The translations under genes and the position numbers were made by a program. This document shows positions 1 through 7,119 of a stretch of DNA of 10,397 nt, in pieces (the stretch's first letter is position 1; each line of letters opens with the position of its first letter). The notes under the pieces are model-generated. The model worked only from the letters and a program-made list of their open reading frames with translations. It made no database searches and was not told where the DNA came from. This stretch comes from an uncultured Ileibacterium sp. (GTDB lineage Bacteria > Bacillota > Clostridia > Peptostreptococcales > Anaerovoracaceae), in assembly GCA_902488835.1 (NCBI GenBank), contig CABTXQ010000039.1:1-10397 (forward strand). Direction: 5' to 3'.

Positions 1-135
<135 letters not shown>

Positions 136-380
136 ATCTCTTCGAGCTTTTCGCTCGTTTCTCTCTTCTCAGAACGAATTTTGACTTACGTTCTCTTGAA
201 CTATTGTGAATTGTACGTGAAACCACAATCAGCTTTTACCAATTATGATTCCTTTGTCTTAATCAATTCCTTTGAAGATCTCTCTTCATTTTCATTGACT
301 AGGTTCTATACTATGTTGTTTTCATGGTTCTCTACCACTTATTTAGGGAACACTAGAAGCTCCCTGCCTTAGTGGCAGCT
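136..380 (-). other. rRNA operon leader (transcribed spacer upstream of 16S)
   Basis: About 244 nt separate the predicted transcription start (~379) from the 16S 5' end. No protein gene is supported here. Three hairpins are visible: a bulged one at the very 5' end of the transcript (357-381, CTGCC/GGCAG core), one with a GAGA tetraloop on the minus strand (274-287, GAAGA/TCTTC stem), and one directly before 16S (143-157, CGAGC/GCTCG). rRNA leaders usually carry antitermination (boxA-type) signals and half of a long processing stalk. I could not identify a clear boxA, and the partner of a stalk would lie 3' of 16S, outside the window. Confidence 0.75.
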
Positions 381-385
381 TATAT

Positions 386-414
386 AGTATAGCCCCTTTT
401 GTTCCCCTTGTCAA
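386..414 (-). promoter_or_regulatory. SigA-type promoter of the rRNA operon
   Basis: Read on the minus strand, a perfect TTGACA -35 box (409-414) and a TATACT -10 box (386-391) are separated by exactly 17 bp. The ~25 bp upstream of the -35 box (415-440) is A-rich in blocks, as in an UP element. The predicted start is near 379-380, giving a leader of ~244 nt. Many clostridial and bacillar rRNA operons have tandem promoters; only this one is evident because the upstream DNA is the 3' end of the LytTR gene. Strength and spacing fit a strong growth-regulated rRNA promoter. Confidence 0.93.
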
Positions 415-444
415 TTACTTTTTTGCTTTTTTCTTTCTTAAATT

Positions 445-897
445 CTATTGATTTTTTTCATCACTATCTTTGTCTCCAGTGTTGTCTAACATGTTTTCTT
501 CTGACGCCTGTGGAATATAGTGCTTGCCAAATGTTTCACAGTCGCTATGTGGCGGATATTTCATAAGATAATTTTTGAAACTTCTCTTTAGAATTAAATA
601 ATTATTTCTTCCTATTGCGAATTTTCTCCCAGATTCAAATAATAATACACCGTCTCTTATGTTCACCATTTTATCAAAGTTAACGATTAGGCTTTTCATT
701 GCTCTATAAAATGTAGAACCTATTAATACTGATGCAATATCATTCATCTTGTCATAAAAAATGTATTCCTCACTCTCTGTACAGAGCTTAATCTTGCGAC
801 CTATTTGCTCTATCATTTCAATATCATTAAATTTAATTCTCGCAAATGTGTTGCCACTAATAATTATTATAGAATCTTTTTCTCCTCTTTTAATCAT
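445..897 (-). CDS. Stand-alone LytTR-domain DNA-binding protein
   Basis: This 150-residue protein consists almost entirely of a LytTR-like DNA-binding fold (about residues 8-112). The typical pattern is visible: an early beta strand with IEMIEQIGRKIKL (26-38), a Y-x(3)-Y/D-K-M region (45-51), an STFYRAMKSLIVNFDKMVNI core (61-80) where the family has its F-x-R-x-H/x-S-Y-x-V-N motif, and GRKFAIGRNNY (90-100) corresponding to the final strand and helix. There is no receiver domain and no membrane segment, so it is not a classical AgrA/LytR response regulator. The tail (113-150) is hydrophilic and acidic and probably disordered. The ATG at 897 has a GGAGGT site (903-908) 5 nt away. It follows rqcP by 107 bp and ends 30 bp before the rRNA -35 box, with no terminator in between. 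Targets are unknown; the family assignment is from pattern recognition and fairly secure. Confidence 0.75.
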   Translation of the reverse strand: MIKRGEKDSIIIISGNTFARIKFNDIEMIEQIGRKIKLCTESEEYIFYDKMNDIASVLIGSTFYRAMKSLIVNFDKMVNIRDGVLLFESGRKFAIGRNNYLILKRSFKNYLMKYPPHSDCETFGKHYIPQASEENMLDNTGDKDSDEKNQ

Positions 898-1004
898 AAT
901 CTACCTCCAAACATAAATTCTTTTATATCTAATGTTTTGTGTAGATAATTTTATTAGTTTATTTTTTTAATATACTAAAATAATTTCGAGAATTTTTTCA
1001 TCTA

Positions 1005-1247
1005 TTATCCTATAATTTCATACATTTTTTCAGCATCTTCTTTACGCGGTGATTCAATTATTTTATTAACAATTAATTCCATTCTGCTTGAACCGAATGT
1101 TATAACAATTTTGTCTCCTTCATTAACTTCTGAACCTGGTTTTGCGATTTTACCATTTAATGTGATTCTTCCGTTGTCACACGCATCCTTTGCAACTGTC
1201 CTTCTTTTAATCAATCTTGAATTTTTAAGAAACTTGTCTATTCTCAT
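1005..1247 (-). CDS. rqcP: S4-domain RNA-binding protein RqcP (YabO family)
   Basis: This 80-residue protein opens with MRIDKFLKNSRLIKRRTVAK, the hallmark of the small YabO/Hsp15 S4 family, followed by DNGRITLNGKIAKPGSEVNEGDKI (24-47), which completes the S4 RNA-binding fold. The C-terminal MYEII (75-79) matches the ending of Bacillus YabO as I recall it. In Bacillus, RqcP works with RqcH on stalled 50S subunits, helping add alanine tails to nascent chains. It sits downstream of hup, as in many clostridia, but beyond the hup terminator, so expression would rely on read-through or an unseen promoter. The start at 1247 has only a weak AGAAG-like site 8 nt upstream. The YabP, YabQ and DivIC genes that usually follow are absent. 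Function is by family; length is typical. Confidence 0.9.
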   Translation of the reverse strand: MRIDKFLKNSRLIKRRTVAKDACDNGRITLNGKIAKPGSEVNEGDKIVITFGSSRMELIVNKIIESPRKEDAEKMYEIIG

Positions 1248-1283
1248 ATCATATCTTCTACAATTAAATATTAATCTTATGAT

Positions 1284-1310
1284 AAAAAACGGGAGGCCAT
1301 TACCTCCCGC
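1284..1310 (-). terminator. Rho-independent terminator of hup
   Basis: On the minus strand a perfect 7-bp stem CGGGAGG/CCTCCCG (1303-1309 with 1290-1296) encloses a 6-nt loop and is followed immediately by six T (1284-1289). It begins 15 bp past the hup stop codon. This is a textbook intrinsic terminator. Because rqcP starts only 36 bp further on with no convincing promoter between, it probably acts as a partial terminator that lowers rqcP relative to hup. Confidence 0.93.
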
Positions 1311-1324
1311 ATCTGATGAGCAAG

Positions 1325-1603
1325 TTATTTGTTCACAGCATCCTTTAATGACTTTCCTGCCTTAAAAACAGGTGCCTTTGATGCAGGAATATCTATAACC
1401 GTATTAGGCTTCTGAGGGTTTCTACCCTTACGCGCCTTACGTTCTCTCGTCTCAAAAGTTCCAAATCCAATAAGTCTTACTGTATCGCCTTTAACCAACG
1501 ATTCTTCAATTGATTCCAAAACAGCATCTAATGCTGCTTCTGCATCCTTCTTCTTGAATCCTGTCTTATCAGCAATCTTGCCTACTAATTCTGCCTTATT
1601 CAT
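1325..1603 (-). CDS. hup: DNA-binding protein HU
   Basis: This 92-residue protein is the nucleoid-associated HU protein, a dimer that bends and compacts DNA. It starts MNKAELVGKIADKTG and carries the family signature GFGTFETRERKARKGRNPQ (46-64), including the RNP tip whose proline (63) intercalates into the minor groove, and ends with the usual PVFKAGKSLKDAV helix (79-90). Length is exactly that of the family. The ATG at 1603 is chosen over an in-frame TTG at 1669 because a perfect AGGAGG (1610-1615) lies 6 nt upstream and the intervening codons fall in the promoter. It has its own consensus promoter and its own terminator, so it is likely a separately and highly expressed gene within the cluster. 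hup in this position, between the YabM-type flippase and yabO, is common in clostridia. Confidence 0.97.
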   Translation of the reverse strand: MNKAELVGKIADKTGFKKKDAEAALDAVLESIEESLVKGDTVRLIGFGTFETRERKARKGRNPQKPNTVIDIPASKAPVFKAGKSLKDAVNK

Positions 1604-1640
1604 CTCATTCCTCCTACTCAGAAATATTAGCTGTACAAGT

Positions 1641-1669
1641 ATTATACAAATTGCCCAGCACACTGTCAA
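1641..1669 (-). promoter_or_regulatory. Perfect-consensus SigA promoter of hup
   Basis: Read on the minus strand, TTGACA (1664-1669) and TATAAT (1641-1646) are separated by 17 bp, matching the consensus at all twelve positions. The predicted start is near 1634, giving a short leader of ~31 nt that contains the AGGAGG site. The -35 box starts 18 bp after the end of the flippase gene. No repressor operator is obvious. A full-consensus promoter fits the high abundance of HU. Confidence 0.95.
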
Positions 1670-1687
1670 TACAGAGCTTCCCTTTTC

Positions 1688-3325
1688 TTACCTTGTCAGA
1701 TGCATCTTTTTTGCAATTCTGTATAATTTATCGCCATATGGTATGAATTCCATATCTGCTTTTGAAATATATCCTGTTACAAATACCAGAATAAAGTATG
1801 AAAAAGCGGCAAAAATAATCGAAATCATCGTCAAAATTGAACCCGGTTCTATCAATAGCCCAAGTATTTTATAGACCCCTAATGTCATTATCCCCATGCA
1901 AATAGAGATTGCGAAAGGTTTAATAAGTATCTCCTTGGCATTTATTTTTACACCTATGTATTTACGAACAGATATGTAGTTAAGAAGTGCCGTTACAAAA
2001 TATGCAGCAATATTACCTAATGCCGCTCCTTTTACATTGATTGAATTGACTCCAACAAGTATATATGTGATTGAAATCTTTGTTGCTGCGCCTATTGCAA
2101 GATTTCTCACCGGTATAAGCTGCTTTCCTGCTCCCTGAAGCATGCTTGAAAATGCTCTAAGCATCGAAAACGCTATCATTCCGACAGCAAGTATTTGAAG
2201 TATTGGTGCAGCTAAGTCTATCTCACGAGGTCTAGCCGGGTAAAGAAGGTCCAATACCGGATGAGCCATCACGAAAAGTCCAACCATGCATGGGAAGCTT
2301 ATAAGCATCAGGGATTTCATCCCCACATCTATATTTGATTCAAGACTCATTCTGTCATTCTTTTTTATTGCTTCAGCAACAGCCGGAACCATACTGACAG
2401 CAACAGCTATTGTAAATATCTGTGGGAACTCCGTTATAGGGTAGCAATATCCACCGAGAAGTCCGTAGAGCACCTTTGATTCTCCTACACTCCATCCCGT
2501 AGCTTGAAGTCTCGGCATTATCATCGCTGCATCAATCATGAACACGATAGGTAGTATTGATGACCCAATTGTTATAGGAACCGAAATATATATAAGCTCC
2601 TTAAAAATTGACCTGATTGATTCCTTTTCGTACTTATAATTAACCGGATTTTCATCTCTATTCTTTGATTTTATGTAAATCGTAACCATTAGAATCATTG
2701 CTGCAAATGAGCCGACCGAAGCTCCGAATGTCGCCCCTGCTGACGCTTTTACAAGGGATTTATTCAGGAAGTAATATGCGAGGAAAAGTCCGACCACCAC
2801 TCTGAAAAACTGCTCAAGTATCTCTGATAAGCCTGTTGGGAGCATGTTCTGTCTTCCCTGAAAATATCCTCTGAGCGAAGCACCAAGCGGTGCAAAAACA
2901 AGCACTGGGACCAGAGCGATCATCGATAGATATGCTCCTGGGTTTGCTATTTTTTGAGATATAGTCTTTGCAGAAATCAATAATATGGTAGCGGATATCG
3001 TGCCGAGAGATACCATTAGAATGAGAGAGACCTTGAATACCCTCTTTAAATTTCTCTCGTCCCCAATTGCATTTCTTTCAGAGATCATCCTTGAAATCGC
3101 TACCGGAAGCCCTGCCATAGATATAAATAGGAAAAAAGAATATATTGAATACGCCGCACTGTAGTACGACATACCCTTTGCACCGATCCAATTTGCAAGA
3201 GGTATGCGAAAAATTGCACCAAGGAATTTGCTGATAATGCCTGCAATTGACATTATAGCTACACCTTTTACCATTTTCTTTCCGTGACTTTCAGTTTTTT
3301 TCTGCTTTGTAATTTCTGAATTCAT
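1688..3325 (-). CDS. SpoVB/YabM-family lipid flippase (MOP superfamily, MurJ-like)
   Basis: This 545-residue polytopic membrane protein has roughly 12-14 hydrophobic segments. It belongs to the oligosaccharidyl-lipid flippase branch of the MOP superfamily. Family marks are GIISKFLGAIFRIPLANWIG (29-48), AAYSIYSFFLFISMAGLPVAIS (57-78), LRGYFQGRQNMLPTGLSEILEQ (151-172), and a C-terminal FIPYGDKLYRIAKK (527-540). Relatives translocate undecaprenyl-linked sugars such as lipid II across the membrane for wall synthesis; the exact substrate cannot be read from sequence. The position after mfd matches yabM of Bacillus. It has its own promoter overlapping the end of mfd. The ATG at 3325 has a poor ribosome site; an in-frame ATG at 3274, preceded by GGAAAG, is an alternative that removes a charged 17-residue leader. 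SpoVB, YtgP and Amj-like roles cannot be told apart here. Confidence 0.9.
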   Translation of the reverse strand: MNSEITKQKKTESHGKKMVKGVAIMSIAGIISKFLGAIFRIPLANWIGAKGMSYYSAAYSIYSFFLFISMAGLPVAISRMISERNAIGDERNLKRVFKVSLILMVSLGTISATILLISAKTISQKIANPGAYLSMIALVPVLVFAPLGASLRGYFQGRQNMLPTGLSEILEQFFRVVVGLFLAYYFLNKSLVKASAGATFGASVGSFAAMILMVTIYIKSKNRDENPVNYKYEKESIRSIFKELIYISVPITIGSSILPIVFMIDAAMIMPRLQATGWSVGESKVLYGLLGGYCYPITEFPQIFTIAVAVSMVPAVAEAIKKNDRMSLESNIDVGMKSLMLISFPCMVGLFVMAHPVLDLLYPARPREIDLAAPILQILAVGMIAFSMLRAFSSMLQGAGKQLIPVRNLAIGAATKISITYILVGVNSINVKGAALGNIAAYFVTALLNYISVRKYIGVKINAKEILIKPFAISICMGIMTLGVYKILGLLIEPGSILTMISIIFAAFSYFILVFVTGYISKADMEFIPYGDKLYRIAKKMHLTR

Positions 3326-3355
3326 ATCTATTGCCCCAAATAAACCAACTACGTG

Positions 3356-3384
3356 ATTATATATAATGGGTTACTAAATATCAA
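3356..3384 (-). promoter_or_regulatory. Likely SigA promoter of the flippase gene
   Basis: On the minus strand TTGATA (3379-3384) and TATAAT (3356-3361) are 17 bp apart, matching 11 of 12 consensus positions. The -35 box lies inside the last codons of mfd and the spacer spans its stop codon. The start would be near 3349, leaving a leader of about 24 nt before the ATG at 3325. This suggests the flippase gene can be transcribed independently of pth-mfd. Confidence 0.75.
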
Positions 3385-6300
3385 CTTGTTTGAGCGATCT
3401 TAGCAGAGACAGAACATTTTGAACGCTTCTTCCCTGTTCGACATAGAGTCTTAACACAGTAGTATCTCCACTTTTGATGATCAGTCTATCCTTATAATTC
3501 TCTTTTGCGATGATAAGTGAATAAGGATCAATTGTCTTATTGCTAGAAAGCTCCATGTCCACCATGTTCATTTTCTTACTTATTCTAGAAATTCCGAGTT
3601 TTTCTGCAATTGATTTAATTTCAGCTGTGTTTATAAGATTTATAGTCATCATAGGCATTTCGCCGAATCTATCCGTAAGTTCATCTATCAGATCCTTCGC
3701 TTTCTCTGATGAATCTATGCCTGCTATCTTCTTATATGCCTGAAGCCTCATGCTCTCATCCATGATATAGCTTTTTGGAATCCTTCCATTGATTCCGATC
3801 TCTATATTCACCTCAGTTTTCTTCTCATTGGATTTATTTCCTTGTAATTTCTTGACGGCACGATCTATCTCCTTACAGTATAATTCGTAACCTATGCCTG
3901 AGACATGACCGCTTTGGGCTTCTCCAAGGACATTCCCCGCCCCTCTTATTTCGAGATCCCTCATTGCAAGTTTGAATCCGGATCCAAACTCCGTAAACTC
4001 TTTGATTGCACTTAATCTCTTCCTTGCTTCATCTGTAAGAACCTTATCAGGCTTATGCATTAGATATGCGTAGGCAATTCTGTTTGACCTTCCAACACGT
4101 CCCCTCAGCTGGTAAAGTTGTGCCATGCCTAGTCTTTCCGCATTTAGAATGATTATAGTGTTAGCATTAGAAATATCGATTCCATTTTCAATAATCGTTG
4201 TAGAAACGAGGATGTCATATTTACCGTCGATAAAGGATTTCATAACATCTTCAAGGTGCTTTTCATCCATCTTACCGTGGCCTATTGCAATTCTTCCCTC
4301 AGGTATGAGGTTCTTTATTTTCTTTGCTATCCTTGATATTCCGTTAACCCTATTATATATTACAAAGGTCTGTCCGCCTCTTTCAAGCTCTCTCCTGATG
4401 GCTTTTGCTATGATCTCATCATTTTCTTCCGACACATAGGTTTGAACCGGATATCTATCCTCCGGTGGTTCCTCAATCGTGCTTATATTCTTTATGCCAG
4501 TTAGCGACATATTAAGCGTCCTTGGTATAGGAGTTGCAGAAAGCGTCAAGACATCTATATTTTTTCTTAGTCCCTTGATCTTCTCCTTCGCCCTTACACC
4601 GAATCTCTGCTCCTCATCGATTACAAGAAGCCCCAGATCTTTAAATTTGATGTCATCTGACAGGAGTCTATGTGTTCCAATTACAAAATCTATGGTTCCT
4701 GCCTCCAATTTCTTTATTATATTTCTTTGTTCCGAATTGGTCCTGAATCTTGATAGCATCTCTATTTCGAATGGATAGTTGCTGAATCTCTTACTTAGGT
4801 TCTCGTAGTGCTGATTTACAAGAAGTGTGGTTGGTGCGAGCATTACTGCCTGTTTCCCATCGTTTAGGCATTTGAATATCGCCCTTGAAGCAACCTCGGT
4901 CTTACCATATCCAACGTCACCGCATAGGAGTCTATCCATGGGAACAGACTTCTCCATATCTTCCTTTATCTCTTCCGCTGCCTTAAGCTGGTCATCAGTC
5001 TCTTCATACGGAAATTCTTGCTCGAAATTCTTTTGCCATTCATCGTCCTTAGAAAACTTATATCCTTCCTTAGCTTCCCTCTCTGCATAGAGCTTTACAA
5101 GATCTTGAGCAATAGTCTCAATCGCTTTTCTCGCTTTTTGCCTAGTGCGGCTCCATTCTTTTCCTGAAATCTTAGTAAGCTTAGGTTTCGAATCAGATCC
5201 GCCTATATATTTTTCTACCATATCGGCGTTATCAACCGGGATTGAGAGGATCGCTTCTCCTGCATAGTGAATTTCGAGGTAATCCCTCTTCTCTCCATCT
5301 TTCTCTACGGTCTCTATTCCGTCAAAAATACCTATCCCATAGAGTTCGTGCACTACATAGTCCCCCTTCTTGAAGCGGGTAAAACTTATATCGTCAGATT
5401 TTTTCTTTTTTTTCTTTCTAGTTCGCCTGTTTAAAAAGTTTGGAAATATGTCATGAAGTGTTATATAGCAGACCTTATCTTCTTCTGAGATGATTCCAGA
5501 AGAAAGATATGCTTCATCGTAGACAAGATTTCCGTATATCCCGTTATCTTGAATATATGATCTTATTCCTTCAAGCTGTTTCCTTGGTGCCACAATATGT
5601 ATCTGAAATCCCTTCTTTTCCAGCTTCTTTATTTCTGTAACTAGAAGTTTCAAGTGTCCATTGAATGATGACATCCTGCTGATGTTTGATGGAATTACCT
5701 TGTCGTATTTAACTCCTTCTTTCTCGCTATAATCAAAGGAAGAATATACAATTTGATCGGTTTTAACTTTCATAAAAGATCCGAAATCTTCTATTCCCTC
5801 ATATTCATTTGCTTTCGTAATCTTATCCCTTAGTCTAGGCGGATCACATATAATTACTACATCATCTTCACTTAGGTAATCAGATATATAGGTGTCTTTC
5901 TTATAAAAAATCGCCGGTACAATTCTTATTTTATCTAGCTTTTTTATCGATCTTTGGCTATCAGGTTCATACTGTCTGATAGAATCGATGTTATCTCCAA
6001 AAAATTCAATCCTTGTTGGGTATTCGTCTCCGGCAACAAATACATCTAGTATGTCTCCCCTACTGCTTATATCTCCACAAGATTCCGCCATTTCCTTCAT
6101 ATCGTACCCAAGATTCGTAAGCTTTTCTCTCAAGTCATATGGTGGTAATTCATCTCCCCCACTTATTGACAAGATATCTTTTCTGTAGTTTTCCGGACTT
6201 GGATATTTCTTTATTGCCTCAGTAACCGGAATTATCAAGACGAGTTCTTCATTTTCGTAGAACTTTCTTAGCAACCTAATCTTGTCGTGCGTTATATTGT

Positions 6301-6481
6301 CATCGATTTCTTCCCTGATGACTATTATTTCTTTAGACGTGAAATACGTTAGGTCATCTTCAAACCTAACTGCTGCCTCAGTATCCGAGACTAAGATAAT
6401 GCTCCTTTCATACTTATTGCAAGCCTTGGCAGCATAATATACCGTCTCATTTCCACTAAGTCCCGTAATTTTAGTCTTCAT
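3374..6481 (-). CDS. mfd: Transcription-repair coupling factor Mfd
   Basis: Mfd displaces stalled RNA polymerase and recruits UvrA for nucleotide excision repair. The 1035-residue protein has a UvrB-like N-terminal part (to ~190) including SSRGDILDVFVAG (139-151), the RNA polymerase-interaction Tudor-like domain (about 367-430, starting TRFKKGDYVVHELYGIGIF), and the RecG-like translocase with Walker A GDVGYGKT (521-528), DEEQ box (622-625), SAT motif (648-650) and QLRGRVGRS motif VI (791-799). The translocation TRG region (about 842-868, RGAGNVLGEAQSGHVSGIG) and a C-terminal D7 domain (about 890-1000) follow. Relatives are usually ~1150-1180 residues; this one lacks roughly 35-40 residues at the N terminus and is compact in domain 1. 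A lysine-rich run lies at 355-361. It overlaps pth by 11 bp and has a weak ribosome site, implying translational coupling. All catalytic motifs are intact. Confidence 0.98.
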   Translation of the reverse strand: MKTKITGLSGNETVYYAAKACNKYERSIILVSDTEAAVRFEDDLTYFTSKEIIVIREEIDDNITHDKIRLLRKFYENEELVLIIPVTEAIKKYPSPENYRKDILSISGGDELPPYDLREKLTNLGYDMKEMAESCGDISSRGDILDVFVAGDEYPTRIEFFGDNIDSIRQYEPDSQRSIKKLDKIRIVPAIFYKKDTYISDYLSEDDVVIICDPPRLRDKITKANEYEGIEDFGSFMKVKTDQIVYSSFDYSEKEGVKYDKVIPSNISRMSSFNGHLKLLVTEIKKLEKKGFQIHIVAPRKQLEGIRSYIQDNGIYGNLVYDEAYLSSGIISEEDKVCYITLHDIFPNFLNRRTRKKKKKKSDDISFTRFKKGDYVVHELYGIGIFDGIETVEKDGEKRDYLEIHYAGEAILSIPVDNADMVEKYIGGSDSKPKLTKISGKEWSRTRQKARKAIETIAQDLVKLYAEREAKEGYKFSKDDEWQKNFEQEFPYEETDDQLKAAEEIKEDMEKSVPMDRLLCGDVGYGKTEVASRAIFKCLNDGKQAVMLAPTTLLVNQHYENLSKRFSNYPFEIEMLSRFRTNSEQRNIIKKLEAGTIDFVIGTHRLLSDDIKFKDLGLLVIDEEQRFGVRAKEKIKGLRKNIDVLTLSATPIPRTLNMSLTGIKNISTIEEPPEDRYPVQTYVSEENDEIIAKAIRRELERGGQTFVIYNRVNGISRIAKKIKNLIPEGRIAIGHGKMDEKHLEDVMKSFIDGKYDILVSTTIIENGIDISNANTIIILNAERLGMAQLYQLRGRVGRSNRIAYAYLMHKPDKVLTDEARKRLSAIKEFTEFGSGFKLAMRDLEIRGAGNVLGEAQSGHVSGIGYELYCKEIDRAVKKLQGNKSNEKKTEVNIEIGINGRIPKSYIMDESMRLQAYKKIAGIDSSEKAKDLIDELTDRFGEMPMMTINLINTAEIKSIAEKLGISRISKKMNMVDMELSSNKTIDPYSLIIAKENYKDRLIIKSGDTTVLRLYVEQGRSVQNVLSLLRSLKQVDI

Positions 6482-7040
6482 GTTTTCTGCTGTTATCCAT
6501 GTTCATAGCAATATCAATGCCATATTCCAGAATGTTCTCAATCGAGATAGCCGCCTTCGATATACTATCCCTTAGTATTCTCTGCTCCTCTTTTGGCACC
6601 TTTCCTATTACATAATTAACGAGGTCGCTTCCATCATTACCTATTCCAACTCTAATTCTAGGAAAATCCTTCGTTTTAAGTGAATTGCACACGGATTTCA
6701 TTCCGTTATGAGTACCTGGACCTCCTTGTTTTCTTATTCTTATGTTCCCTAGAGGAATGTCGATGTCATCGTATACTATGATTATGTCTTCAGGGTCAAC
6801 CTTATAAAAATTAAATATAGGATATACTGCATCTCCGCTAAGGTTCATGAATGTCAAGGGCTTTACAAGAACCACCTTCTCACGGTTTATAAGCCCCTCT
6901 CCTATAAGCGCATTGAACTTCTCCTTCTTTACATCTATAGAGTTCCTCTTTGACAATTCATCGATTACTCTAAAACCTACGTTATGCCTCGTCTTCTCAT
7001 ATTTTTTCCCCGGGTTTCCAAGTCCGACAATTATGTGCAT
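6471..7040 (-). CDS. pth: Peptidyl-tRNA hydrolase
   Basis: Pth cleaves peptidyl-tRNA released from aborted translation, recycling tRNA in the cytoplasm. The 189-residue protein shows the family motifs in order: GLGNPG (6-11), TRHNVGF with the catalytic histidine 20, PLTFMNLSG (61-69), the acidic YDDIDIPLG (90-98) containing the catalytic-partner aspartate, and GGPGTHNGMKS (106-116). Length is typical. I choose the ATG at 7040 because AAAGGA (7046-7051) is spaced 5 nt before it; the in-frame TTG at 7055 would add five residues and place the ribosome site inside the gene. The end overlaps mfd by 11 bp. A terminator-like hairpin lies just upstream, so the pth-mfd pair may be expressed by read-through from prs or from a weak promoter at the prs stop codon. 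The prs-pth-mfd order is conserved in Firmicutes. Confidence 0.97.
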   Translation of the reverse strand: MHIIVGLGNPGKKYEKTRHNVGFRVIDELSKRNSIDVKKEKFNALIGEGLINREKVVLVKPLTFMNLSGDAVYPIFNFYKVDPEDIIIVYDDIDIPLGNIRIRKQGGPGTHNGMKSVCNSLKTKDFPRIRVGIGNDGSDLVNYVIGKVPKEEQRILRDSISKAAISIENILEYGIDIAMNMDNSRKHED

Positions 7041-7053
7041 TTTCTTTCCTTTC

Positions 7054-7093
7054 AAAAAATCAGCAACGAACCGATTGATTCGTTGCCTTGATT
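7054..7093 (-). terminator. Terminator-like hairpin between prs and pth
   Basis: On the minus strand GCAACGAA (7079-7086 strand-complement) pairs perfectly with TTCGTTGC across an 8-nt loop (7071-7078). An outer AATCA/TGATT helix (7089-7093 with 7058-7062) extends it beyond a 2-nt bulge. The T-run (7054-7059) is part of and follows the outer helix. This fits an intrinsic terminator for the murC-glmU-prs transcript. It also directly abuts the pth ribosome binding site, so it could act as an attenuator or influence pth translation. Confidence 0.8.
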
Positions 7094-7119
7094 ATTCTAT
7101 GTGAAATCAATTAAAACAA
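7091..7119 (-). promoter_or_regulatory. Possible weak promoter for pth-mfd
   Basis: On the minus strand TTGTTT (7114-7119) and AATAAT (7091-7096) lie 17 bp apart, overlapping the prs stop codon. The -10 box is good (5 of 6) but the -35 box is poor (3 of 6). A start about 7 nt downstream would fall within the 5' arm of the following hairpin, shortening its stem. This is a candidate only. Confidence 0.3.

Noticed and set aside
940..1004. Terminator after rqcP
   Set aside because: Only a 4-bp AATT-type stem can be drawn with no proper T-run next to it, too weak to call.
1604..1669. Longer HU start at the TTG at 1669
   Set aside because: This extension covers the promoter and ribosome site of hup; the TTG is part of the -35 box itself.
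3540..5090. Several plus-strand open frames opposite mfd
   Set aside because: They are antisense shadows of a strongly conserved gene, have no family motifs, and would exclude the certain minus-strand product.
7041..7055. Longer pth start at the TTG at 7055
   Set aside because: The added codons are the ribosome site for the ATG at 7040, where the family's N terminus (IIVGLGNPG) begins.
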